DNA of 64,000 nt, from positions 37,340,024 through 37,404,023 of the forward strand of contig OX638135.1 of assembly GCA_951804985.1 (NCBI GenBank), read 5' to 3'. Below the pieces are notes generated by a model. That model was not told the origin of the DNA. It was given only the letters and a program-made list of their open reading frames with translations, and did no database searches. This DNA comes from Dryomyza anilis (Eukaryota > Arthropoda > Insecta > Diptera > Dryomyzidae). Positions within the stretch are counted from its first letter, which is position 1. Every line of letters begins with the position of its first letter. Positions 1 through 11,767 of this stretch are shown here, in pieces. A program made the position numbers and the translations under genes.

Positions 1-982
1 ATGGCACGCGACTATCGTGAAATACGTAAATGTCTTATAGTGCAACCACCTAAGGAATGCAGACCTGAAAAGAGACTCAAGTAACTCCAGTTGCAATCGA
101 GAAAATTCAGGAACTGTGTCGGTACGAGTGTGTACAATGGAATCCGAGGAGAGATGATGAAAAAACGTACATAATACACATTCGTTCATTGGGTGGAATG
201 ATCAAAAGAAGGACCCCGACATCGCAAAAATAAGGAATGAAGAAAGCCATTATGGAATGATATAGCATCCAACAGTCCAATAAGCAAGGCTTACTGGGGG
301 CAGTGGCAAAGCCTGAAGCTACAAAATGGTTGTTTGAACTTGTGTGCACGAAATTTGATTGTTGTTCCCAAGTCAAAAATTAAACCGATACTATTGAAAT
401 GCCATTGTGGATCCAATGGATGTCACTTGAGCATTAATAAAACGATTGAAGAAGTCAGAAAACATTTCTATTGGGTCGGATATCAGAAATCAGTCGCCTA
501 TTGGATTCACAGATGTAAGCAGTTTGTATCCGCAAAAAGTACACCCGTCAGGAGTTGCGGTAAGATAAATCAATACAACACATTGCGAACGTACTGCTAT
601 GGATGTGCAAAAGCCGATTCCAAAAATTGTTTTGGGCAAGAAGAAAAGTGAAGACCAAAACGAGTTGCATCAGTCATTGGGTCTAAGGATACAAATTCCA
701 AGTGATAAGGTAAAGCCCAGACACGACTTCAGAGCTCTGAGGGATTTGTGGAAGGAGATCTGGTTATGCTTTGTAGCCCGCCACGAGCGAAATTGTTAAA
801 TCCAAAACAACAAACACACCGGGAAGGACCGTGCAGGATAATAAAAAGGATTAATGACATTGTGTATTGGATTCAGAATACTACAGGCTTAAAATGAAAG
901 TCGTACATTTAGAAAGGTTGATGCAATACAGAGAGAGAGGATTAACATCTGTTCGGGACGAACAGATTTAGGTGGAGGGCAG
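1..982 (+). pseudogene. Ty3/gypsy pol remnant (integrase N- and C-terminal parts)
   Basis: The frame at 334-651 contains an H-H-C type integrase zinc-binding module (KCHCGSNGCHLS, then HFYWVGYQ and HRCKQF). The second cysteine of the usual C-x2-C pair seems to be replaced. Further on (about 690-950) another frame reads like the C-terminal tail of a gypsy integrase (EGPCRIIKRINDIVYWIQ). The catalytic D,D-35-E core between them is missing, so this is an internally deleted pol end. It runs directly into a purine-rich tract (about 970-982) and an LTR, as expected for a 3' end. The upstream part of the element lies outside the window. The family is clear, the clade is not. Confidence 0.65.
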
Positions 983-1480
983 TGTTACGAGAAGAGGCAA
1001 TTTGCTCCACTGTGCAAGCAATCAACAATAATAAATGAGACGCAAGACAATTCAGCGCACTAAGCAATGTGTTGGACAGAGACGGAAGATCATTCAGCTT
1101 ACTAAGCAATGTGCGAGAAAGAGATGGAAGATCAGCGCATTAAAAAGACATAAGTGCGAATGAGATGCCAATAGCATGCGTCATTCACGAAACGAGTAGA
1201 AGGTTCTCTAAACAAGTCGAAGCTTGTCGAAACGTGTCGAACTGATGCATGCAGTATATAAGGGCGTCACATCTGAGGCACAGCACTTCAGTAGTGATTG
1301 TAAAGTGGTCGAGTGCATCTCGTGTGATAAATGTCAAATTAAATTGTGAACATGCAGCAGTTACTAGAATTTGTTATTAGTAAAGTTGTTTATTAAAGTG
1401 AATTAATAAAGTTATTTGTTATAATTTAAACCGAACATAAGAGTGTTCTTATTTTAAACACAATCCAGATATACGAACTT
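983..1480 (+). mobile_element. 3' LTR of the gypsy remnant
   Basis: It begins TGTTACGAG immediately after the purine-rich tract AGGTGGAGGGCAG. A TATATAAGG promoter-like box lies at about 1255-1263 and an AATAAA signal at 1405-1410, in the U3-R order of an LTR. An imperfect internal duplication (CACTAAGCAATGTG and CTTACTAAGCAATGTG) lies at about 1050-1115. The 3' boundary is estimated, since no partner LTR is in the window to align with. Confidence 0.6.
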
Positions 1481-1559
1481 GTAGAACAGATTTCCGCCGA
1501 ATGAATTTTCGTAATAATACTTATTTTCGGTTTTCTTCCGACTAATGTCCACTCGTTTT

Positions 1560-2182
1560 TATACCCTACACTAAGAGTGAAAGGGTATATTCAGTTTGGT
1601 AAGCCGTTTGTAACACCCAGAAGGAAGCATCTCCGGTATGGCATGATCGGCATGACCTCCTGAGTCGATTTAGCGATGTCCATCTGTTCTTCTGTCTGTC
1701 TGTTGAAGTCACGATTGAAATTAGATTACTTATATATTTAAGCTGTCTGAACAAGAAAATTGGCATGTATTGTAACCTGAGAACCGACCACATATGTTCA
1801 AATACATCATGTAAAACATACATTTACTAGTGAATTTTACTATATACGGGCTTAGGTAAACTTTTTTGGTCAAATATATATTGACATCATGCTTAAATAC
1901 ATGAAAATAATATTTCCGGCGAAAAGACTTGTGGTTCCCAAAACAAAAACCGAAATTCGGTACACCTACCCATTTGTAAATATGGGTATAATGAATGGAC
2001 ATTCTTCAGCGATGGAAAGTTTGTATTTATTTTCAGGATTCGTATACCCTGGTGACCTTAATCCACTTTGAATGGTAACCACACATATGTGTAGGGTATT
2101 TATAGTCGGCTTAGACCTACTATAATTTTGATAATCCTAACTATCATAATAATACCTTCTTTAAAATTTCCCAACTGGTTTT
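1560..2182 (+). mobile_element. DINE-1/INE-1-like element, copy 1
   Basis: It starts ATACCCTACACTAAGAGTG and ends near CCCAACTGGTTTTA. It has the conserved block with AGAAGGAAGCATCTCCGG and the AGTCGGCTTAGAC half-palindrome. The microsatellite core is short, and the usual GTGATCTAACCTT near the 3' end is missing, so this copy is internally deleted. DINE-1 elements are known non-autonomous Helitron-related repeats of flies. Assignment is by resemblance of the 5' block. Confidence 0.75.
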
Positions 2183-2577
2183 AATTTAATTAAAATCTCC
2201 AAATAAAATAATCCCCATGAATTATGCACAAAATATAATAAAAAAACCAAAAAAAAGGAAAAACATCTAAAACAATTATTATGGTGTTAACCCAACATCT
2301 CAGTATGTCATTCGTTTCGAAATCGCTACGAGATCAATGCGAGAAAATGGAGAAATCACACGATATCGGACAATTTTTCGTACCGATATCGAGCGTCAAA
2401 TTGGAACTACATGATATCGATGCGTTTTGTCGGAGTTTTCTCGGTACGAGATTTTTTTTGATATCGGAACAATATCAATGAAAAAAATTATAAAATTTCG
2501 GTATTGCTTCGAAAAATTTTACGATATCGATTATCTCATCGTTTATTTATCGTATCTTGTCAATGATTTTTAATGTA

Positions 2578-3468
2578 GGGGAGATCGGGGCTAAGTCGTC
2601 ATTGGGGCAAAGTAAATTTTTGCTTTAAAACGCGAATGTCAGATCAACTTCAAATTGATACTGTACACGTAACATTAGGTGCCACTGTTACCAATGAAGA
2701 GAAATCCATTTTGTACTTGAACTTCAGTTTTTATGTAATAAAATGTGTTTTTTTACTCCAAAAGTTACATATTGCTAACGCAGCAACTTGTACTTGCCAT
2801 TCAAGTTTTGATTATTTATGTATTTTGTTGTAAGTTTTATGTATTAAGGGGTTCACTTATCATGTCGTGCTAATTTTTACTATATTTTTCATTCAATTCG
2901 CATTGTTATGCCAATAATATTAGACTAAGTCTCATGGGGTAAAGTCGACACATAAGCATTTGGTCAAAGTAGATTCCGCGAAAATACAATTTATGAAACT
3001 TTTTCTTCAATGAGTTTTACAAAATAGTCCATACTTACAATATAAGGAGACTTGTCAGTCATTTGAGCATGATTTAAGAAGTTACTGCAAAAAATAAATA
3101 AAATTTAAATAAAATGATTAATGGTCAAACAATTTCGCGGGACCGGAATAAAACAGCACGATAATTTTATCTTGGAATATATAATTCAAATATATAATCA
3201 AATTGAAAGATATCAGCAAAAATGTGCATTCGCGGGAAAAGTGGGTAGTGTTGACTTTACCCAGCCTATTTTCAGAAGCAGATTTGAGGTTGTGTCGCAT
3301 TTGCATTTGTTTCGTGGAAACTAAATGTTGTTGATCTTTACAGCTAATGGAACATTTTTAGCTAATGAATCAGTCTATCTAACTGTATTATTATTTTTAC
3401 CCAATGTCATTGATATGGTGGTCAAAATTAGAATTGAAAAAAGGTGTCAACATAGCCCCGGTCTCCCC
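2578..3468. mobile_element. MITE with GGGGAGAYCGGGGCT terminal inverted repeats
   Basis: An 891-bp block bounded by GGGGAGATCGGGGCTAAGT and its imperfect inverse ...CATAGCCCCGGTCTCCCC, flanked by TA on both sides. The paralogous repeat at 13410-13430 has a single TA at this position (TTAATGTACGAGAAATTA when inverted), which is an empty site. TA duplication suggests a Tc1/mariner-type transposase. No coding capacity is seen. Confidence 0.8.
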
Positions 3469-3496
3469 TACGAGAAATTATAAAAATTAGAATTTA

Positions 3497-4563
3497 CACT
3501 AAGAAAACAAGATGTTTATAAAAGCCTTGCTGCAATTATCACTTTAAATTTAAAGCAAATATATAAACATCTCATAAGTTTCGATTAACTTGCAGCAAAA
3601 CTCTTAATATTTTTAAATATGACATATATGCAGATAGTTACGAGATGTTTGCCATAACAGCAATGAATATTTAGATATTTATATTTGACTGATAGCAAAC
3701 ATCCTGAGTTTTTCGACATTTGCAACAAAACTTTCGGCTTATTTTGACATTTGACTATAAAAAAGGAAAATGGCGTATTTTTACCTTACGCTCGATTTAT
3801 CCACAACAATTAAGTAAATCCAATGGTGTAAAATCTTGTCATCACAATATAACATTTTAATGGTAAAAGTAGAAATAAAAATAACTGAGATTAAAATTTT
3901 CAAAACGTGATGAAAAATGATTTTTTTTTTTTAGAATACACCTAGCCGATTACAACGCCACCAGACCTAGTTCATCTCTAAAATGTTTCAAGTCGTTGTA
4001 CAATTTTACCGTTGAAGGCTTCATAGAGATGATTCCGATGTATAACAATGATTCTAAAATAAATAAAAATCTATTTGATTCCATTTATTTCAATAAAAAA
4101 TACTCCGCGAATTCTTATTAAGCACCTTTTCCAAATATTTCGCAACTATCTTCATATTTGTAAGATGTTTATTTAATGTTTGCTATAAATAATCGTAAAT
4201 TTGAAAGATATTTGCCAGACATATTTATCGTATTTCGGATATTTGAGAGATGGTTGTTTCAAAGCCGATCTGAATAATTTGTAAATAAGTTGATATTTAG
4301 GGCTGAGATATTTCTGGTAATCAGCTTTGTTTTCTTAAGCGGATGTTTCAATGCGAGTTGCTTTGCTTGCTGGCTTTAAGGGCTTCTGACAGTTTCGTAG
4401 ATGTCAAAGCCTACAAAGCTTTTCAAATAGAAAATTTTTCTATTTTTGTCGACTTCAAAAGCTTGAACGCTTTGTATTTAGTCCAGTCCTGTATAAACGC
4501 ATGTATTTCTATTCATCTGTCACAGCAAGCAAAACAAGTCGTATTGAAACATCTGCTTAAGTG
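3497..4563. mobile_element. MITE, CACTAAGAAAA family, copy 1
   Basis: It starts CACTAAGAAAACAAGATG after TA and ends with the imperfect inverse before TA (4564-4565). The interior repeats words such as AAACATCTC and GATGTTT. The inverted repeat B copy at 13385-13405 lacks it. Its right end is split by the 218-bp TTAA-flanked MITE at 4339-4556. Related copies lie at 4701-5065 and 23021-23776. Confidence 0.75.
4339..4556. mobile_element. Small MITE flanked by TTAA, nested in the previous MITE
   Basis: It has about 35-bp terminal inverted repeats (GCGGATGTTTCAATGCGA at the left, inverse at the right ending ATTGAAACATCTGC) and is flanked on both sides by TTAA (4335-4338 and 4557-4560). It interrupts the last bases of the CACTAAGAAAA MITE. 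A TTAA duplication is the hallmark of piggyBac-type elements. That assignment is inferred from the duplication only. Confidence 0.7.
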
Positions 4564-4700
4564 TATAAAGCAACGAGATCGAACTTTTTCTGAAAGTTAT
4601 TCTATAAAAATTCGAGGCATCGGACGTCTCCGAGACATGGCAGACTGAGATAATACAACAAATAAAAAATATTCCAAAATTTTCCAATTCTTTTCTAATA

Positions 4701-5065
4701 CACTAAGAAAATGAAAGATGGTTGAAAAGTATTAGAGCCTTAAACATCATTGCAGTTGCAAATTATTCAATCCAAAACTTTTTTTGATATTTAGACAATA
4801 TTAATAGTTTTGCTACAAAAGCATTAATATCTGTGGAATATGTGAATATTTGAAGCAATGCTACCTATTTCTCTAGAAGCTGCAGTGAATCTATCACAAT
4901 CTCACAATAATACTCATCTCACAAATAATACAAAATATGTGATGTTTACAAATTATTTAAATTTTTTGCTGCAAATTTATTTGCATTTCCTGCATATTGG
5001 AATTGTTAAAGCGAGTAGTATTTTAGTTGCAGCAACACTCTCACAAACATTCTGTTTTCTTAGTG
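4701..5065. mobile_element. MITE, CACTAAGAAAA family, copy 2
   Basis: A 365-bp element with termini CACTAAGAAAATGAAAGATG and ...CATTCTGTTTTCTTAGTG, flanked by TA. The inverted paralogue near 13235-13262 reads straight through with one TA (CTGAGTAGAAAGTAATAG), giving a clean empty site. Confidence 0.85.
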
Positions 5066-5290
5066 TACTTTCTACTCAGATTATATTTATTTGTCAATTT
5101 TTTGCTATATAAAAATAAATGGCAGTTTCAAAAAGTTTTTAACTGCTTTTGTTAATTTTCCAACTGCTCCAAAATATTTTCTTTAATTTTTAAAAATTAA
5201 AAATTACTGATATTTTCCCATATTTCCGACTTGGAACTTATGTATTTGTTAATTTTATGCTATATAAGAATAAATATATGCAGGCCCGTG

Positions 5291-5631
5291 CGCACGGGGA
5301 GGATTTTGGGGTTCAAAAAAAAAAGTTGTATCTCATTTGTGAGCTGATTTTTTCTTTACTCATTCTTATTCTAACTAAATTTTACTGATATTAAAACGTA
5401 TAGAAAAATTAAAAAAAAGCATACTAATAAAAAGTTATATATGTTCAAAAATATATACTTTAAAAAAATGTATACTTTACATAACCATTTTTGTCGAACA
5501 TTCTTTTTTGTTCTTGTTGTGTTGAAAAACTTTGTTTGGAACATTATTTACGTTATTTGTGTCGAATTAAAATGATTGGAATTATCTTACAACCTTATAT
5601 TTTTTAAACAATACAATACAAAATTTTTTTT
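5291..5631. other. AT-rich stretch with no recognisable feature
   Basis: Begins near a short GC-rich patch (GTGCGCACGGGGAGGA, about 5287). No reading frame, repeat pair or RNA gene is recognised. Confidence 0.4.
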
Positions 5632-6366
5632 TATACCCTACACTAAGAGTGAAAGGGTATATTCAGTTTGGTACGCCGTTTGTAACACCCAGAAGAAAGC
5701 ATCTCCGGTATGGAAAAGTATGTATATTCTTGATCAGCATGACCTCCTGAGTCGATTTAGCGATGTCCGTCTGTCCGTCTGTCTGTATGTCCGTCTGTCT
5801 GTCCGTCTGTCTGTCTGTCTGTTGAAATCCCTAAGACTTTTAAAATTGAAGAGCTAGATAAATGAAACTTATAACTTAGATTACTAATATACCTACGCTG
5901 TATGTGCGAAAAAATTGGCGAGATCGGTCCATGGTGACCTATGATCCGACCACTTATGTTCAAATACCACATATAAAATGTACATATAAAGATCAATTTT
6001 TATGTATACGTGCTTAGGTAAACTTTGTTGGTCAAATATATATTGACATCATGCTCAAATACATGATAATAATGTTTTCCGGCGAAAAGACTTGTGGTTC
6101 ACAAAAAAAAAATCGAAATTCGGTACACCTACCCATTTGTAAATATGGGTATCAAATGAATGGAAATTCTTCAGCGATTGAATGTTTGTAGTTATTTTCA
6201 GGATTCGTATACCCTGGTGACCTATATATCACTTTGAATGGTAACCACACATATGTGTAGGGTATTTATAGTCGGCTTAGACCGACTATAATTTTGATAA
6301 TCCTAACTATCATAATTACACCTACTTTAAAATTTCCCATGTGATCTAACCTTCCCAACTGGTTTT
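5632..6366 (+). mobile_element. DINE-1-like element, copy 2
   Basis: Full-length type copy, about 735 bp, with the usual 5' block, a GTCT/GTCC core at 5766-5822 and the palindrome AGTCGGCTTAGACCGACT near 6270. It ends CTTCCCAACTGGTTTTA. Nearly identical in layout to copies at 14724, 15660, 17215 and 24572. Confidence 0.8.
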
Positions 6367-6892
6367 ACATTTTAGTTAAACATTTTTTTTAAACAATTAT
6401 TTCAAATTTTTTATTTTAGACATTTTTTTACATAGTTTAAAAATATTTTTTTAATACATTTAAAAAATATATAATAGCTGCGTTTTTTTTCAATTGTGAA
6501 AAAAAAAACGATGTGGCTCAAATGAAATAATACACAAACCTGAATATATGAAAGGTTTGTGTCTTTAGAATGACACTTAAAAATTTTAATATTTTAAATA
6601 AATTAAAAAAAAGAAGCTGCAGCGATTATCATGGTTGAAAATACCACGGTCATTATACCAAAAGGTGGGACTGATCGTTGGATGCACTGTTCTATTGAAA
6701 ATGTTTCTTGCAGGACCACAAATGGTAGCTACGACTGCAACACTAACACACACAAACAAAAAAAAAAACAACAAAACGGGCGCACATTTTTTTCTTGTGG
6801 CCGCTAAGGATAACGAAGGTTCTAACGTCCAATATAATTTGGTATAATTCTTTGAGCGGTTGGAGTTCTGGTTGTCGTCACAAAGGAAAATT
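6367..6892. other. AT-rich stretch, no gene recognised
   Basis: Homopolymer-rich sequence. Short open frames exist on both strands but none resembles a known protein or has biased codon use. Confidence 0.4.
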
Positions 6893-8832
6893 CCAGCTAG
6901 TTTTATTTTTTCGCCCACTACTTCCAGAAATACAGTGGTTCAAATTTACAAAAAATGGACCAAAAATCACTTTTATATGGTTGTTCATATTTCAATATCT
7001 CTTAAAGTTGAAATACCAAAAACTCCGTTTATGCACGCAGAGAAAAAACATGATTGAGACATGATTGTGTCAAAAAAACTATGGTTATAGCAATAATAGT
7101 ATGATTGTTATTATCATTCCTGATTGTCGTAATCATTCCCACTTTTTTAAAATGATTGTGTCTTTCATTAAATGATTTCTGAAATCATATTATGATCAAA
7201 TTGTATGATTAGATTATGTAATGATTGTGACAAAAATGTAATTCGAGTATGCATGATTGCCAGAATCATGTTCATTATTGTGTCAATCATATTAGCATTG
7301 AAGCATGATTGATATAATAATAGTATGATTGCTATTTGACAGCTGTTGACAGTTTGGCAGATTCAGTATTAAATTAGATTTCGCCGTGGCGGGTCAGCGT
7401 CGAACGCAAGTGAATTTTAATGTCCATTTATAAAAAAATGTGATACAAATAGTGATAAGTTAAGAAAAAACTTCGGTTTTAGATCCTCAATAGAATGAGA
7501 TCTGAGAAAGAGACAATACACGCTGAAACAAAGGCGTCCTCACTTCAGCTGTGCAACGAGCCGCACAAATATTACAATTTTTCTACACCAGCGATCGTCA
7601 GCGTCTTTGCAACAAAATGGCGTTGCAAAGACGCTGACAAATTAAGAAAATGAAGCGACGGAGCAGAGTTATTTAATAATCTTTAATAAAGTGTTTTTCT
7701 ATTAAATATTGGTGTTTTTTTTTTTAATAAAGTAGTATTCTTAAATTTATTTGTTTCAGGTTAACGCAATCATTCAATGATTTGTGCAATAAGTGACGCT
7801 TGTGAAAACATGATTGAAACAATCATGTAACAATCATGCAACATGATTGCTACAATAATAATTCCAATCATTAAATGATACCGTCAAAACATGATTGTGA
7901 TGATCATGTTTTTTCTGTGCGTGTGGCTCGGTTTAAAGCTAATAGAACAAGTTTTTATACCAATTAAATTGTAACTTCTAAACTTGAACATGTGGCCCGT
8001 GGTAATAACTCATGTACTTAAGAAAGGGTCCTTAAAAAGGACCCTTTCTAATATTCTGAAAAAAATCACATATTTTGGTTGATTTAATATAAATGTTCAT
8101 GCCAAATTTCAAGATGGTATTTTGATGGCATCATATTTTAAAAATTAATTTTTAAAATTTTTACATATTTTTTATATTGAAAAAAAATTTTTTTTTTCAA
8201 AAGTAAAATTTGCAAAAAATTTTCAATGATTTTGTAACTCTGATTTCGAAAATGACGTTAGTTTCATCAAATTGTCTCTAGTTATTGAGATATTTACCAT
8301 TTTTCGAAAATCGTAAAAACTATGTGCCAAAATTAATATCTCAAAAACTAGATTGAATATGATAAAACTGACTTCATTTTAGAAATCAGAGTTACATATA
8401 TATTCAGGAATTATTACAACTTTTACTGTAGAAAACATTTTTTTTTCTATATAAAAAATAAATAAAAATTTAGAAAATTATTTTTTAAAATATGATGCCG
8501 TAAATATACCATCTTGAAATTTTGCATGAACATTTATAATAAATCGACGTAAACTTATGATTTTATTCAGAATTTTAAAAAGGGTCCTTTTTAAGGACAT
8601 GAATTTTGAAGTGCAAGGATAGTGACCACGGACCACATGTTCACGTTAAGAAGTTACAACTTAATTTTTCTGAAAGCCTGTTTTCTTAGCCATCAATAGA
8701 GTTTCTAGCATATCTTGCTTAACAGATATTTAAATATAAACAACCATACAAAAGTGATTTTTATCCCATTTTTTGTAAATTTGAGCGACTGTATCTCTGG
8801 AAGTAGTGGGCGAAAAAAATAATAAAAATTGG
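6893..8832. repeat. Large imperfect inverted repeat (foldback), arms about 6893-8230 and 8350-8832
   Basis: The left arm (TTTTTTCGCCCACTACTTCC near 6905; GAACATGTGGCCCGTGGT near 7985; AAAGGGTCCTTAAAAAGGAC near 8023) reappears inverted in the right arm (near 8800, 8630 and 8580). The arms are diverged. The left arm is longer because a MITE (7034-7923) sits in it. No coding function is seen. Confidence 0.7.
7034..7923. mobile_element. Word-repeat MITE (ATGATTGT word)
   Basis: An 890-bp element with termini CACGCAGAGAAAAAACATG and ...CATGTTTTTTCTGTGCGTG, flanked by TG on both sides. The subterminal parts are built from many copies of CATGATTG / CAATCATG. The opposite foldback arm (about 8690-8700, inverted GATGGCTAAG) has a single TG at the matching position and so serves as an empty site. 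No coding capacity. Confidence 0.8.
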
Positions 8833-8940
8833 TCAGTACATATCTGGATACCCTTTATCAGTTGCACAAAATTTATTGAAATCCAAAGGTAAAATCTCAA
8901 ATTTGACTTTTTTGGTCGATTTGGTGTGGAAAAAATGTAA

Positions 8941-9361
8941 ATGAAAATTTTAAAAAATTCATACAAAATGTTCAATTCAATGTTTGTATATAAAATGTTG
9001 TCAGGCAAATTGGTTTGTACAGAAATCTCAAATCTTTTTAATATTTATGTTCCGTCCAGAACTTTAAGGCAAAATCCTTTGTTTTCTGAAAATTTTCATA
9101 GAACAAACTACGCATTTAATGAACCAATAGCAAGATGCATAAGATTATGTAATAACTTCTCACCAATTTTAAATTTTAATGTAAATGAACATAAGTGTAA
9201 GCTTAATTTATTTATATTGTTTAATTAATTTGAATATATATTAAATTGTTAAATTGCCAATTTTCATATTAATCATAATTCATGTCAATTTAATGTTAAG
9301 ATAATAATATAATCTGTAAGGGACTTTAGCCCAGTAGATGTAATGAAATAAATAAATAAAT
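8941..9361 (+). pseudogene. 5'-truncated LINE 3' end (jockey-type C-terminus)
   Basis: The frame ending near 9228 reads FNIYVPSRTLRQNPLFSEN and ARCIRLCNNFSPILNF, typical of the short C-terminal tail after the reverse transcriptase of jockey-like LINEs. It is followed by a 3' UTR (GGGACTTTAGCCCAGTAGAT) and a repeated AAAT tail (about 9346-9361). Only the last 90 or so codons remain, as expected of a 5'-truncated insertion. Confidence 0.6.
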
Positions 9362-9567
9362 TCAAAGACAATTTAAAGTCAAGTTTAAAATTAAATTCTA
9401 CTTTTTTGACAATTTTTATAAATAAGTCAAAGTCGACTTTCGCCATTGCTTTTTCAATTGAAATAAACTTTGTTTAAAACGAACCACTCTAAAATCAAAA
9501 TTTTGGCAAAAAAAAAATGTTAAACTGAGACTTCAGTGTTTTATATTACTTCAATATTGCTGAAGTG

Positions 9568-10465
9568 CACAGAAAAAAAAGTTCATATGAATTTATTCAT
9601 AAATTTTATAATTTTTCATTATTACTCAACCAATGACCAAATTCATCCAATTACTGAATCATTCATAACATCGTAATGAAAAAGTTCATAATATTGATGA
9701 ACGCTTTCATAATATTTATGAAAAAATTCATGGTATTTATGTACTTTAAACTAATTGAAAATAAAAATAAAACTATTTTTTTATTTTCTTGTATTACTTC
9801 ATTTTTATTTTATTATATTCCTTTTTTATTTTATTTTATTATTTTAATTTATTTATTTTTTACTTACATTTTATTTTATATCTACTCTTGCTGTTGCTGC
9901 CTATTGCAGCTGTTTGTTGTTGCGTGATGTTAAGTAACTGCGGTGCACGTTTCTTTGGAGTTGTAAACAACAAATGAAACGATACTGTCTATTTGTACAA
10001 AATGACATACGTATAATGAAAAATAAGAACTATATCTGCTATCCTAGACTATATACGCGTTACGACGAGTTGTCGAAATAATCACTGCGCGTCATGCTGC
10101 ATGGCGCGTCAGTAAAATAAAAATATATATTTATAGAATTGTCAAAAGTTGCACGTCACATATACGATCATACACACATACTCAAATACCTACCTACATA
10201 CTTTATGTTGTACTTATTTTCAATTCTCCTTTTGGTGGACTGGTTTTTTATTTTTCAGTATCGCCTTTATGCTCGGCTGAATTGCACGTGAGAGCAATTC
10301 ATAACAGTTATGAACGCGTTCATTATATCAATTTCGCTCAAATTGTGCGATTCGTATATACGAAGAATAGTTCATAAATAGAATGATTTTTCCTACATAC
10401 TTATATTATGAACGATGTCGCAATTAACGGCGTTCATTCCATTTATGAACAACATTTTTTCTGTG
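9568..10465. mobile_element. Word-repeat MITE (TTCATAAA word)
   Basis: An 898-bp element with termini CACAGAAAAAAAAGTTCAT and ...ATGAACAACATTTTTTCTGTG, flanked by TG. The ends are filled with TTCATAA / TTATGAA words. The middle has T-rich low-complexity sequence and a CTGTTGCTGCC patch. Same terminal type as 7034-7923, different internal word. Confidence 0.7.
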
Positions 10466-10467
10466 TG

Positions 10468-11180
10468 GTGTTCAATTCTTTAACACGATTTTTGTAATAT
10501 TTATATATATTTATTCAAATTTAATCACGCCATTTGGGAAGTTAAAATTTTGGCAATATCTTAATTTTATATTGTTTCAACATTCATCCAAATTTCATCA
10601 AATTCTGAGATATGCTAAAATTTGTTTTTTTCATATTTCAAAAACACCATTATTTATTAAAAAAATTGTTTTTTTACCAATAAAAAAATAGAAATATCCA
10701 TTAAAAAATAAATTGTTATATATAATTTGAATTTTGAAGTTGATTGGTTTTATTTAATATTATCTCCTATTATATAAAATTCGAATATTTTTCGTAGGCT
10801 TTTTCAATTTATTTCTAGTTCTTGTATATGTTTAATTGTCAAAAAAGTTATACGTACTTTCATTAATAGAATACTGTTTTATTACGATTAAACCAATTTG
10901 CTCGGACCCCAACAAGGCAATGTTATGTGAAACAAGGTTATGAAAATGGCCCAACCGGAACTTAATGACTCTTCAAGTTCCTGAAGATAAACCCCGCTAT
11001 AAGAAGATCGTACACCCGATATCTTACCTAGTTTAGTCCTCGTCAGATACCGATTTTCTGCAATAATGAAATATGTTCTTGAGTATGGCTCAACAGAAAT
11101 CTCCTCCCCCACCCTCTTTATTATGAAGTTAGCTAAAACCCCCCCACGAGCGCACTGGCCTGAATATAAGTTACTAAAAA
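10468..11180. other. AT-rich stretch with one higher-GC island
   Basis: The island at about 10890-11150 is less AT-rich and has an open frame on the minus strand of about 74 codons, but it matches nothing I recognise. The rest is low complexity. Confidence 0.35.
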
Positions 11181-11767
11181 TTTACAAACTTATTTTTGAA
11201 AAAATCCTCTGCTTCCAATTATTTTCAAATTTGTCCGAATCGGATTTAATTTGTTTATTTTTATTTCTATTTGAAAATGTGTGACTTTATATGTATATTG
11301 GCAATTTTATGGTTTATAAGAATAAATGACAATTTCTATGTTTTTATTTTTCGAAAAATTCCGACTTATTTTAAATATTTTCGATTTTATCCGAGTCGGA
11401 TTTTATACATTAATTCGACAAATTGTTCTTTTTAAAAATAAAAGATATTACGAAGTTATTATAGATAATACGAAAATAATCGAAAAATATTGTCATATTG
11501 TCAATTGTCATTTATTCCTATATAGCATAAAATTGCCAATATACATATAAAGTTCGTGTTCGAAATATTGAAAAAATATCACAAACTTTCAAATAGAAAA
11601 AATAAACAAATTAAATCCGATTCGGACAAATTCGAAAATAATTAGAATCAGTAGGAATTTTTAAAAAATCAGTTTATAAATGTTAAATAACTAACATTTA
11701 TTCTTAGATAGCATTAAATTACCAAATAAATAAGATCCGACACGGATATATTGGAAAAATATCAGTA

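Larger units (their letters stand above)
2183..5290. repeat. Dispersed repeat B, copy 1 (host of four nested insertions)
   Basis: Non-coding AT-rich repeat. Parts of it recur inverted at 11690-13890 (copy 2) and 22360-22530 (copy 3). Shared blocks include the CGATATCG-rich section (2281-2470), GCTTCGAAAAATTTTACGAT (about 2507) and the GCAACGAGATCGAAC...CTCCGAGACATGG section (4570-4640). Four MITEs interrupt it, and copy 2 preserves empty sites for three of them. No protein is recognisable. Confidence 0.6.

Noticed and set aside
10888..11112. 74-codon minus-strand frame in a higher-GC island, and a 30-bp exon-like segment bounded by ATTGCAG and GTAAGAT on the plus strand
   Set aside because: Splice-like signals this short occur by chance, the enclosed segment holds a stop, and no family is recognised.
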